Assembly (NCBI GenBank): GCA_020439925.1
Contig: JAGRPC010000039.1
Location: forward strand, 1-34,681
Length of the DNA stretch: 34,681 nucleotides
From: Verrucomicrobiia bacterium
GTDB lineage: Bacteria; Verrucomicrobiota; Verrucomicrobiia; Verrucomicrobiales; DEV007
Reading direction: 5' to 3'
Positions 15,965 to 24,040 of the stretch are shown piece by piece. The translations under genes were made by a program, and so were the position numbers. The notes below the pieces were generated by a model, which saw only the letters and a program-made list of their open reading frames with translations, did not search any database and was not told the DNA's origin. The first letter of the stretch is position 1; every line of letters starts with the position of its first letter.

Positions 15965-18487
15965 TCAGGGCTGGGGTTCCCCAGCTTCGACGGCCGGGCC
16001 TGGCGTACCCTCTTCCGCGGAGGCATCGCCGGGCTTGTCGCTGGATTTCACCGCCAGGCTCTCGGGAGAGCGGCTGCTCAATTTGGAGGCTTGAGACTTG
16101 AGATTGATGAGATCCCACCAAGTGTCGCCAAGGGCTCCGGAGAGGGGCTTTGATTTGTCACCGCGGACCGTCTCGACTTTTTCCAGCAACATTTTCGCGT
16201 TGTTGTGGATGTTCAGGACCATCTGGGCGTCATCCGGTGAGAGTCGTCCTTCTCCGCCCGGCACCTTACCGAGGTCTCCTTTGAGCTTCTCCAGTTCGCC
16301 TCGGATCTCGGCAAGACGAGGATCGATCGTTTCTTCCTTCGGCAGGTCAGCTGCGGGAGCGGTTTCGGCGGCCACCGGAAGAGCAGCAGGAGCCGGAGCA
16401 GGCGCAGACTCAACCGGAGCTGCGGGAGCCGGTGCCGGATCGGTCTTTGGCAAGTCCACCGCCTTCGGCGTTTCCGCTGGAAATTTCGCCGTGACCGGTT
16501 CGGGGGTATCCGCACCGAGACCCATGGAAAGGGTGACCGGAGTGTTGAGGGACGAAGGAACCGGAGCCAACGTGCTTGCCTGGAAAGAGCTCTCGATCGC
16601 CTTCGCTTTTGGGGGCACCTCCGATTCCCGATACTCGATGACGGGTTTATCGGCAGGAACTACGGCTGCGGGTGCGCGCTCCTCGATTCGGGCTGTCATG
16701 GGAGTGGCAATCCCCTCGTCCTTACCGAAGCTCCGTGAAGCCTTGCGATCGGCAACCTCGTCGAACGCGGGCACATCGGCGATCGGCTCTGCATGAAGGC
16801 TTGAACGGCTGGATCCCCGACGATCGTAGCTTGCATCGTAAACCGGCTCCTTGTCATAGCTGACGGGCTGGTGCACCGGCGCCGCCTTCCAGGGTTCCCG
16901 GGAGATGGGCTTTTCGGTGAGTCCTTCCGTTCCACTGCTCAGGGCAACGGGGGTGATCAGCATCATGAGGTGCTGGCGATTGCGATCCTGCTTCCGGTTT
17001 TTGAAGGCGTAGCCGATCACCGGAAGACGGCCGAGGATCGGAACCCCGGACTCGTTCTCATCGACCCGGGCCGCATCCAGTCCACTGATGGCCACGGTGT
17101 AGCCGCTTTGGACCGTAAGAGGTGCCGTGTAGACCCGTGAAGTCGCGATCGGGAATGGATTGCCGTTAATGATTTCCGTCCCGATGATGTCGGATACAGT
17201 CACCGAAACATTCAGGAGAATCTTGTTTCCGGCCATGCGCTTTGGAAGCACATTGATGACCGTCCCGATCGGAAGGTATTCCACTGAAGACGTTTCCGTC
17301 GCACCGGCACCGAGGCTCGCGCTTGCCGATGATCCCAGCACCGGCTGGTTGACGACACTACGGAAGGAAACCTCCCGGTTGTCGAGCGTGACCATGCGGG
17401 GATAGGAAACCATTCGTGTCTTGCGATCATTGTAGATCGCTCGAAGCTTCAGGTTGAGATCGCTGTAGCTCAATACTGCGGTCGGGAGCGAGTAGGCGCC
17501 AATGTTGTTGAGATTGATGGGACCCGAGGCATCGGAGAGATTCACTTCGAGACCGTTCTGTCCCAGCACACCATTCCAGTCGATACCCAGATCCGAACTG
17601 GGATCCCTGCTCGTTTCAACAAACTTCACCTCGACAGCGATCATCGGCTGCGGCCTGTCCGCGGAGGCGAGATAGGCCTCGATCCACTGATGCTGCTGGC
17701 GGGTGGCAACCACATAAAGCGTGTTCGAGTCACTGTTCCAGATCACCTTGGACTGCTGGGCGTCGCCGGCGGTGGCATTCAAGGTATTTCCCTGGACAGG
17801 TTGCCTGACAACCAGATCGGGCTGCCCTTGAAAACCTCCCATGGAGAGCTGGGCAACTGTGTCCACGGAGGCGGTCGGAGCGAAATTTGCGCTTCCTCCG
17901 GTAGTGGGAATGTTGAGGATGTTCTGAATGTCCTCCAAAATTCGGGAGGGTTCGGTCACGAAGAAGTCCGGAGCCCCCTGCAGGTTCAATCCGGAGCTCG
18001 TCGAGCCCCCCGATGAAGAGTTTCCTGAACCTCCTCCCCCGATGGAGGCCTGCGTGTTTTTGGTCACAAGTTCCTGGGCGTTGTAGTTGATTTCATAGAT
18101 CCGACCGATCAGCTCCTGATCATTTGCCGGACGGAGATACCAGATTCCGCTATCGAAGATGAGGGTCACCCCGTTCGCTTTGGCCAGTGTCTCGAGCGCG
18201 GCAAAGGGACTCGCATTGAGAGTAAACGTGACGAGGTTATCACCTGAACCTGCGCCATCCGGGAGACCAAAAAAGCCGATACCGGCATCTTCGGCCATGA
18301 GGCGCATGACATCGCTCAGTACCGCTTTGGAAAAGTTGTACTGACGTGGGGGCGCGCTTCGCAGCGGAGCTGCAGCGGCTTCATAGGCCGGTGAATGAGA
18401 CAACGACATCTGCTGTCCCAGTTGGGACCACAGCGACGTCACCCCGAGACTGGCGACCAGATTGAGAACAAGAAGTGTTTTTTTCAT
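15965..18487 (-). CDS. Secretin, outer-membrane pore of the pilus (PilQ/GspD superfamily)
   Basis: This 840-residue protein begins with a signal peptide (MKKTLLVLNLVASLGVTSLWS). An N0/STN-like domain (about 49-120) is followed by a Gly/Ser-rich stretch near residue 150, an N-domain (TLYVVATRQQHQWIEAYL, about 255-300) and the beta-barrel secretin domain. The latter ends around residue 520 with SGVPILGRLPVIGYAFKN and LMMLITPVAL, the family hallmark. Unusually, about 320 residues follow: a disordered part, a Pro/Ala-rich stretch (about 670-710) and a predicted helical segment. It would form the outer-membrane gate for the pilus and resembles in role the Amuc_1098 secretin of Akkermansia. It diverges from the pilus operon across an AT-rich island, so both sides could be co-regulated. 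Confidence 0.93.
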   Translation of the reverse strand: MKKTLLVLNLVASLGVTSLWSQLGQQMSLSHSPAYEAAAAPLRSAPPRQYNFSKAVLSDVMRLMAEDAGIGFFGLPDGAGSGDNLVTFTLNASPFAALETLAKANGVTLIFDSGIWYLRPANDQELIGRIYEINYNAQELVTKNTQASIGGGGSGNSSSGGSTSSGLNLQGAPDFFVTEPSRILEDIQNILNIPTTGGSANFAPTASVDTVAQLSMGGFQGQPDLVVRQPVQGNTLNATAGDAQQSKVIWNSDSNTLYVVATRQQHQWIEAYLASADRPQPMIAVEVKFVETSRDPSSDLGIDWNGVLGQNGLEVNLSDASGPINLNNIGAYSLPTAVLSYSDLNLKLRAIYNDRKTRMVSYPRMVTLDNREVSFRSVVNQPVLGSSASASLGAGATETSSVEYLPIGTVINVLPKRMAGNKILLNVSVTVSDIIGTEIINGNPFPIATSRVYTAPLTVQSGYTVAISGLDAARVDENESGVPILGRLPVIGYAFKNRKQDRNRQHLMMLITPVALSSGTEGLTEKPISREPWKAAPVHQPVSYDKEPVYDASYDRRGSSRSSLHAEPIADVPAFDEVADRKASRSFGKDEGIATPMTARIEERAPAAVVPADKPVIEYRESEVPPKAKAIESSFQASTLAPVPSSLNTPVTLSMGLGADTPEPVTAKFPAETPKAVDLPKTDPAPAPAAPVESAPAPAPAALPVAAETAPAADLPKEETIDPRLAEIRGELEKLKGDLGKVPGGEGRLSPDDAQMVLNIHNNAKMLLEKVETVRGDKSKPLSGALGDTWWDLINLKSQASKLSSRSPESLAVKSSDKPGDASAEEGTPGPAVEAGEPQP

Positions 18488-18624
18488 GGTGTAATTTTGA
18501 GAATTACAATAATATTAATAATCCGATCTCGATGGCATTCAACTAAAATTTTAATGAAAATTATAATTTTTCAGTTGATGGGTGAACTTGATTATTTAAA
18601 TTATATTGGTTATTGTTTTTACAG
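18488..18624. promoter_or_regulatory. AT-rich divergent promoter island between secretin and pilus operon
   Basis: This 137-bp spacer is extremely AT-rich in an otherwise GC-rich window. It holds a perfect dyad GTAATT-N5-AATTAC (18491-18507) ending 3 bp from the secretin start. It also has a 14-bp palindrome of AAAATTA/TAATTTT (18557-18570) inside a longer imperfect inverted repeat, CAACT...AGTTG (18540-18577). A possible plus-strand promoter is TTGATT (18588-18593), 17 bp, TATTGT (18611-18616), which would give an almost leaderless mRNA for the gene at 18625. The function of the dyads is inferred. Confidence 0.6.
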
Positions 18625-20157
18625 ATGTTCTCTCTCCGCCGTCCAACCTCACGAAAGACCGCAGCTGGTGTCTCACTTGTGGAGATTGTCCTGACCGTTG
18701 GTGCGCTGGCTATCGTTTCCACGATCAGCGTGATCGCTCTTTCCTCGGTAAACCGGAACGCGCAACACCAGAAACTGGAATCCGACGTGCGCAATTTGAA
18801 CTCGGCCATCGGTCTCTATCTCTCGAATGGTGGCAACCTTGACGGACTCTCCGAGCCCTCTGCGGTGCTCCAGAAGTTGAAATCGACGCGCTCCAAGGCC
18901 GACAAGGCCCTCCATGTCGGGGCGCCCTCGGGGCGCATTATTGATCCGCGCATTGCCGCTCAAGCCGTGCCGGAAGACAGCTGGAAACTTCGGGCCCGAT
19001 ACAACAGTGGATCCCGTCGTTTCGAACCGCAGACGAGTGGCGCGGGAGTCGAGTTCTTTTTCGATGAAACCCTCGCCGAAGTCGCGGCGACCGTGGAGTC
19101 AAGGTCTCACGGAGCGGTCCAGTATGCCGAGAATTCAGGGTGGGTCTGGGACCATACGGCGACCAACAATCCGACAGCCCCAAGCGGTCCGTCGACCTTC
19201 TCCACCAATCCCAATCCAACGGATTCACTGCCCGTCGATCCGGATCCAGATCCCGATCCCGATCCGGACCCCGATCCAAGTCCAGGCCCCGGTCCCGATC
19301 CAGATCCGGGACCACCGCCGCCCCCACCAGTACCCCGACTCCCAACTCCCACCTTCAACGTGGCCGGAGGCGCACATCCCGAATCGGACTTTCCTCTCTC
19401 GGTTTCCATAACCAACGTGCCATCTCCCGACCAGGCCGATCCGATCTACCAGATCGACAGCGGGGCATGGACTCCCTACACCGGCCCCGTGAGTGTCCCC
19501 ATGAATTCCTCGCTGCGTGCCCAGTTTCTGAGCAAGGACACGGCGACCTATCAGAACAGCTCCCAGTCTTCGGCCTATTACTACCCGGTCCCTGAAAGTC
19601 TTAGTGGCACCGTCGACGGGGATTTCCATTCTCCGAGAGGCGGCCCTCACCTGACCTATCAGATCACCAACAACAACGATCGCTTTTCCCACGGAGACCC
19701 CGTCTACATTCTGGACGGGACCCCGATCGATTCCGGTGACCCGAATGTGCTCACCTTCACGAGTCAATCATTCTCCGACGTCGCTCCGGGACAGAAGTTC
19801 AAGCTCGGGGATTTCTATTATCACAACGGTTCCACCTATTACGAATCGCACGCAATCAAAGTGGAACTTCGTCTCTCCATCGAAATGCCGGAGCGGGGAG
19901 AGAGCATCTCGTTCGACCTCAGTCTCGACTTGGTCAACACGGAGAACGATCCCGACGACGCCAACGCGAGTGCGGATTACGTGCGCATCACCAATCTCAA
20001 CCAGAACATTCCGTTGCGTATCAACGGTGTGAACTACCGCATTCTCCTCGAATTCGGCGCAACCGATTCCTTCGGATTCTCCTCCCAGAGCCAGTTCCAC
20101 GTCTACGAAGGCGCCACCGGTCAGGGAGAGCTCCTCGGAACCTTCCTTCCACGCTGA
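18625..20157 (+). CDS. Large pilin-adhesin: prepilin N-terminus, Asp-Pro spacer, C-terminal beta domains
   Basis: This 510-residue protein starts like a type IV prepilin: a short basic leader, cleavage after Gly15, and a VSLVEIVLTVGALAIVS helix with Glu20 as the mature Glu5. A pilin-like globular part reaches about residue 200. Then comes an Asp-Pro repeat (about 205-225) running into Pro/Gly-rich sequence to about 238. After it lies a chitobiase/Fn3-like segment (YQIDSGAWTPYTGPVSV, about 275-315). The C-terminal domain (about 328-510; LTFTSQSF, GDFYYHNGS, VNTENDPDD, YEGATGQGELLG) resembles the choice-of-anchor K domain. The layout suggests a minor pilin displaying an adhesive head on a stiff stalk. 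It is first in the pilus operon and divergent from the secretin. A TTG at 18613 is an alternative start. Confidence 0.85.
   Translation: MFSLRRPTSRKTAAGVSLVEIVLTVGALAIVSTISVIALSSVNRNAQHQKLESDVRNLNSAIGLYLSNGGNLDGLSEPSAVLQKLKSTRSKADKALHVGAPSGRIIDPRIAAQAVPEDSWKLRARYNSGSRRFEPQTSGAGVEFFFDETLAEVAATVESRSHGAVQYAENSGWVWDHTATNNPTAPSGPSTFSTNPNPTDSLPVDPDPDPDPDPDPDPSPGPGPDPDPGPPPPPPVPRLPTPTFNVAGGAHPESDFPLSVSITNVPSPDQADPIYQIDSGAWTPYTGPVSVPMNSSLRAQFLSKDTATYQNSSQSSAYYYPVPESLSGTVDGDFHSPRGGPHLTYQITNNNDRFSHGDPVYILDGTPIDSGDPNVLTFTSQSFSDVAPGQKFKLGDFYYHNGSTYYESHAIKVELRLSIEMPERGESISFDLSLDLVNTENDPDDANASADYVRITNLNQNIPLRINGVNYRILLEFGATDSFGFSSQSQFHVYEGATGQGELLGTFLPR
19237..19335 (+). repeat. Tandem GAYCCN hexamer array encoding Asp-Pro repeats
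   Basis: Repeated GAT-CCN units code for a run of Asp-Pro dipeptides that grades into Ser/Gly-Pro units and then six prolines. The units vary at the third codon position, so the array is degenerate at DNA level. It forms the spacer between the pilin part and the C-terminal domains of the pilin-adhesin. Such arrays can change length by slippage or recombination. Confidence 0.85.
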
Positions 20158-20192
20158 ACTCGAATTTCCTCCCTCTTACCTTCCCATCCAGG

Positions 20193-21266
20193 ATGCACGG
20201 CATTGACGAAAGAAGCCCACTCGGTAACCGGATTCTGCATCTCGCGCAGAAGCACAACATCAGTGACTTCTACATCACTCCCTGGGAACAGCTCAGTTAC
20301 CGGATGAACGGCGACCTCGTGATCGACTCCTTCATCTACCAGCCCGAGCAGCAACTCCAAATCCAACCTGGCACGCTCGACTATGCGATGCAGATTGGTC
20401 CCCTTCGCTTCCGCGTGAACCAGCTCGTGACCCGCGGTCGCCTGAGGTGGGTCATGCGACTCCTCCCAAACAATATTCCGGCCCCCCAGCAGATCTCCCT
20501 TCCGATGCAGGCCCTCAAAGCCTACCTCGAAGCGGAAAACGGACTCTTTCTCATCTGCGGCGCCACCGGATCGGGGAAGTCGACGACCATCGCCTCCATG
20601 ATAAAGGCGAGGGCGGAACGACGCCGGGAGCACATTATCACTTTCGAAGATCCGATCGAATACATCCTTCCGACAAACCTTCCCTCGCTCATCACTCAAA
20701 GAGAGATCGGAAGCGACGAAATCGACTTTGGCCTCTCACTGCGTGCCTCGCTGCGCCAAGCACCGGATGTGATCATGGTCGGTGAAATCCGCGACGGTCA
20801 AACCGCCGAAATCGCCCTGCAGGCCGCGGAAACCGGCCACGTTGTCATCGCGACGATGCACACTTCTTCGGCTGCCCAGACCGTGCAGCGCTTCCTGAAG
20901 ATGGTCCCGAGCGAGCGCATGGAAAACGCGATGCTCTCGTTTGCGGATTCGATGCGCATGATTCTCTGCCAACAGCTCCTGTTCGACATGAATCAGGGAC
21001 GCCGGTTTCCCGTCCACGAGATTCTTTTCCCCTACGATTCCGTCACCGGCATGATTCGGCGCGGAGATTTCAAGCGTCTCGATCACGAACTCGAGACCGG
21101 CACGACGAAGGGCATGATGAATTTCGAACACAGTCTCAAACTCCGTGAGTTCGAAGGCTGGCGCTCGAGCATCCCCGCCAAGACGGGATACACAGAGCAC
21201 GAAGTCGCCGAGTATCTCCACCGCGAAGCGCAGAGCAACGAACAACAGGAAATCTTACCCCGCTGA
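20193..21266 (+). CDS. pilT: PilT-like retraction ATPase
   Basis: This 357-residue protein has a short N-terminal PAS-like domain (about 1-98, ISDFYI...MNGDLVI in place of the usual SDLH...DG) and a RecA-like ATPase domain. Motifs: Walker A GATGSGKST (123-131), Asp box ITFEDPIEY (149-157), Walker B PDVIMVGEIRD (191-201), His box GHVVIATMHTSSAAQT (215-230). The stretch after the His box (PSERMENAMLSFADSMRMILCQQLL) follows PilT rather than PilB, and no zinc-binding cysteines are present. The C-terminal helix (GMIRRGDFKRLDHELETG) is a divergent version of the PilT AIRNLIRE region. It should power depolymerisation of the pilus; a PilU-like accessory role is possible. It is 35 bp after the pilin-adhesin gene. 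Confidence 0.88.
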   Translation: MHGIDERSPLGNRILHLAQKHNISDFYITPWEQLSYRMNGDLVIDSFIYQPEQQLQIQPGTLDYAMQIGPLRFRVNQLVTRGRLRWVMRLLPNNIPAPQQISLPMQALKAYLEAENGLFLICGATGSGKSTTIASMIKARAERRREHIITFEDPIEYILPTNLPSLITQREIGSDEIDFGLSLRASLRQAPDVIMVGEIRDGQTAEIALQAAETGHVVIATMHTSSAAQTVQRFLKMVPSERMENAMLSFADSMRMILCQQLLFDMNQGRRFPVHEILFPYDSVTGMIRRGDFKRLDHELETGTTKGMMNFEHSLKLREFEGWRSSIPAKTGYTEHEVAEYLHREAQSNEQQEILPR

Positions 21267-21272
21267 TCCACC

Positions 21273-22139
21273 ATGGAATTCAAAGACATCAAGGACGTCC
21301 TCACCTTCGCAGCATTCCGGCCGGAGCCTGACAATCCCCGTTTCACCTGGCAGCAACGGTTCCCGAGACGGAAAAGCGTGCTCGTCAATATCAGTCGCGC
21401 CCACTGCAGTTGGGCCTTCGTGAACCGCAAGGGACAGATCGACAGCACTGCCGAAGCCGACGGAGAGTTCGTGGAAGTCGCCGCGCAGATGGCCGATCTC
21501 TGGAAGTCGGGAACCGAGGATGGGTGGATCGGCATCTCGCTCAACAACCGCTTCATTATCAGCCTCGAACACAACCTCTCCCGCAAAAAAGGCTGGCAGG
21601 AGGAGCTCCGCCTCAATCCGAAATCCATCCTCGGCACCAAGCACGACCGGACCAAACGATACGGGATCCACCACAATCCCGAAACCAGTGCGAGTCTCGT
21701 CATGGCCTGCGACGATTCCATGGTCAAGGCGATCGAAGAGGCCATGCGCAGTCACAATCTCCGTCCCGCCAGGATCTGTTCGGGATTGTTTGCCATGACC
21801 GCACACCTTCTCAACCGAGTCGCTACTGACGCCTCCCTGAAAAGCCAGGACCTCATTCTCGTGACCTGGCTCGACGGTTCCCTCTGTGTCGTGAGGCAAC
21901 GGAGCGGACAGTGGCAGGATCTCCGTTGCCGCAGCGGTATTGCTCCCGGTGACGAGGCGACAGTCGGACAGATGCTTCGGCCTTTCCTGGACAAAGCCGA
22001 CGGATCCACGCGCGTGATCCTCATGGAAGACCGACGGGGAGGAGGGTTCTCGGCCTCTTACCTGCCTCTCTTCGGTAATCTTCACGTCACCGACGCCACG
22101 GAGGATCACAATCTCTGGAACTTCCTTGCCCGCTATTGA
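21273..22139 (+). CDS. PilM-like cytoplasmic assembly protein (tentative)
   Basis: This 288-residue soluble protein has no signal or membrane segment. Its gene position, directly before two bitopic coiled-coil proteins and a periplasmic one, is that of pilM in pilMNOP. Stretches such as SVLVNISRAHCSWAFVNRKG (about 35-54) and DLILVTWLDGSLCVVRQRSG (about 192-211) are compatible with the actin-like phosphate-loop strands of PilM/FtsA folds, but the match is weak. It is shorter than typical PilM (about 350). It would form the cytoplasmic ring binding the PilN N-terminus. The assignment rests mostly on context. Confidence 0.6.
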   Translation: MEFKDIKDVLTFAAFRPEPDNPRFTWQQRFPRRKSVLVNISRAHCSWAFVNRKGQIDSTAEADGEFVEVAAQMADLWKSGTEDGWIGISLNNRFIISLEHNLSRKKGWQEELRLNPKSILGTKHDRTKRYGIHHNPETSASLVMACDDSMVKAIEEAMRSHNLRPARICSGLFAMTAHLLNRVATDASLKSQDLILVTWLDGSLCVVRQRSGQWQDLRCRSGIAPGDEATVGQMLRPFLDKADGSTRVILMEDRRGGGFSASYLPLFGNLHVTDATEDHNLWNFLARY

Positions 22140-22173
22140 TCCCCTCTCCCAAACACTTTCAACCTCTCGCGCC

Positions 22174-22722
22174 ATGCACGACCTTATCCACGATCTCAAG
22201 ACCGAGCGACAGAACGTCTCCGCTGGCCTTCCCTCCGGTTACAAGCTGATTCCGGCCGCCTTCTACCTGGCAACGGTCGCTTCCATCCTTCTCAGCCTCT
22301 ACTTTTTCCTGAGCAAGAAGGCATATGAGTCGGCTGAGGCTGAAATGCAGATGCGCATCAGCACGGCCAAGAGCGAGGAGACGACCCTGGTTTCGAACCA
22401 GCAAAAGATCGTCGACGAATCGAAGCGCGCGGAGGCATTCGCCAAATGGCTGGATGGAGCACGGCCCCTGCAACCCGTGACCGTGGTGGTGGCGCGAAGC
22501 ATGGGCAAGGATTCCACCATCGCGGGACTCTCCCTGAACCGAAACCCGGAGATTCCCGCCCATACCTTCCTGCAGCTGAAAATCGATGGAGGCGGGTCCG
22601 AACAGATCGAGACCACCCTCGATTCCATCTACGCCCTCGAATATCAAACCTACTCCGCCCAGCAGGTGAAGGGCCGCAATTCAACCGATTTTCAGGCCAC
22701 TCTCATCCACAAGGACAACTGA
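22174..22722 (+). CDS. PilN-like inner-membrane alignment protein (tentative)
   Basis: This 182-residue protein has a cytoplasmic N-terminus of about 30 residues and one membrane helix (IPAAFYLATVASILLSLYFFL, about 32-52). A coiled coil (about 55-105) and a small periplasmic alpha/beta domain follow. This is the topology of PilN and GspL-C-terminal proteins. Start is placed at 22174; a longer frame to 22126 overlaps the preceding gene. It lies 34 bp after the PilM-like gene and 20 bp before the PilO-like gene. It presumably joins the cytoplasmic PilM ring to the periplasmic alignment complex. No clear sequence motif fixes the family. Confidence 0.6.
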   Translation: MHDLIHDLKTERQNVSAGLPSGYKLIPAAFYLATVASILLSLYFFLSKKAYESAEAEMQMRISTAKSEETTLVSNQQKIVDESKRAEAFAKWLDGARPLQPVTVVVARSMGKDSTIAGLSLNRNPEIPAHTFLQLKIDGGGSEQIETTLDSIYALEYQTYSAQQVKGRNSTDFQATLIHKDN

Positions 22723-22742
22723 AATCCGAACCTCTCTTTGCC

Positions 22743-23279
22743 ATGAACAATCACCAGGCCGCCTGTGCCTTTCTCCTATTCCTCACGGGAGCGATGATCT
22801 ACGGGGTGAACACCCTGCGCAACTCCACCCTCGGGGCTCGCGAACTTGCCGTGCAGGCCCAGTCCGAAGCGGAGATGGCGGAGCAGCAAGCCCAGCTTGC
22901 CCAGATCCAGCTCAAGACCCTCGATTCGAAAACCGCCGAATTGCGGCTCGTCTACAATGAGTGGAAACCTCATTTCGAATCTCTGCGCACCCCCCAGGAT
23001 GCCGAACAACGCATCGCCGAGGTGATCCGCGAGGGAAACGTGTTTCTCATCTCGCAGAAGTTTGAGGCACAGGAAATCGAAGCCGGCGCCACCATCGCCG
23101 ACGCCCTCACCGCCGATCTCGTGGTCGAGGACGATTACACGAAAGCCATGAACTGGCTCGGCCGGCTCGAAGAATCGATTCCCGCCTGCCGCATCACCCG
23201 CTGCGATGTCACTCGCGGAGACCGCGGGAACGACATTCACCTCGAAGTCCGCCTCCAGATCCCCATTCTCAAGTCCTGA
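22743..23279 (+). CDS. PilO-like inner-membrane alignment protein (tentative)
   Basis: This 178-residue protein has an N-terminal membrane anchor (about 5-23, ACAFLLFLTGAMIYGVNTL) and a Gln/Glu/Ala-rich coiled coil (about 35-75). A ferredoxin-like periplasmic domain (about 90-178) follows, the PilO/GspM layout. In role it would correspond to the PilO-like Amuc_1100 of Akkermansia, although that protein is much longer and I see no clear sequence identity. Expected to dimerise with the PilN-like protein. Start at 22743 is supported by the membrane anchor; the open frame further up is a shadow over the previous gene. Confidence 0.6.
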   Translation: MNNHQAACAFLLFLTGAMIYGVNTLRNSTLGARELAVQAQSEAEMAEQQAQLAQIQLKTLDSKTAELRLVYNEWKPHFESLRTPQDAEQRIAEVIREGNVFLISQKFEAQEIEAGATIADALTADLVVEDDYTKAMNWLGRLEESIPACRITRCDVTRGDRGNDIHLEVRLQIPILKS

Positions 23280-23303
23280 TCCGCCTCTTCATCCTCGACG
23301 AAC

Positions 23304-24011
23304 ATGATCACGTCTTTACACACCAGACCCATCCTTGCCGGGGTTTTCGCCGCGATGACGATCTCTTCTGCAAGGGCTCAGGAACCCGCTCCTCCCGCAG
23401 GAGATGGAATGGTTCCCTCCATGCCTGCCCCCGCTCCAGCGGCCACCTTTGTCCCGGGAAGAATGATCGGTATGCGCCCCGGGGAGAAGCGTCCCTATGC
23501 TCTCAAAGCGGACGAACGGAATCCCTACGCGAAAAGATCCGAACAGGAAGAGGTCTCGGCCGAAAAGAATGGCAATGCGGAGGAGCTTCGAATTCGCGAA
23601 AAACTCTCGCGGCTCCGTGTCACGGGTCGCAGCCAGGGCGGCAACGGCCTTCGTGTTCTTCTCGGCGACATCATCCTGGAACAGGGGGCCATCCTCCCAC
23701 CCCTCCTCGAGGACCAGAGTGAGAATCTCCAGGTAATCGAACTCAGCGACGACACCGTCGTTCTCGGCTGGCTCGACATCGAGACCAACGAACTTACCGG
23801 AAAGTCAATGCAGGTGGCCTACGACCTCAGCCCATCCATCGTCTATGCGCTCCATGGCCAGGAATCCGATCCTTCCTCTCCGGACGGGGTTGCGATGCGG
23901 AAGATGGGAGTCCTTCGCGTGGGACAGGACCGCAAGCGCCATGAATCGAGCATGGCTTCGCGGCAAAGTTCGGAGGAAATCCCTCCGGAGGTCTTCAAAG
24001 CCGGACAGTAA
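23304..24011 (+). CDS. Periplasmic PilP/GspC-like pilus protein (tentative)
   Basis: This 235-residue protein has a signal peptide ending in SARA-QEP, a Pro/Ala-rich linker (to about 50), then RPYALKADERNPYAKR. That last stretch is reminiscent of the region before PilP domains. A compact beta domain follows (about 100-180, LRVTGRSQGGNGLRVLLGDIILEQG and VIELSDDTVVLGWLD), of the kind PilP and GspC use to contact the secretin. Unlike usual PilP it has no lipobox cysteine. Gene order after the PilN- and PilO-like genes supports a role linking the inner-membrane complex to the secretin. Confidence 0.6.
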   Translation: MITSLHTRPILAGVFAAMTISSARAQEPAPPAGDGMVPSMPAPAPAATFVPGRMIGMRPGEKRPYALKADERNPYAKRSEQEEVSAEKNGNAEELRIREKLSRLRVTGRSQGGNGLRVLLGDIILEQGAILPPLLEDQSENLQVIELSDDTVVLGWLDIETNELTGKSMQVAYDLSPSIVYALHGQESDPSSPDGVAMRKMGVLRVGQDRKRHESSMASRQSSEEIPPEVFKAGQ

Positions 24012-24040
24012 GTAACCTGCCATCCCTTGCCGTCTCAACT

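Noticed and set aside
16200..16520. Type II secretion as the identity of the central locus
   Set aside because: A PilT-type retraction ATPase and a PilMNOP-like set next to PilB/PilC fit a type IV pilus better.
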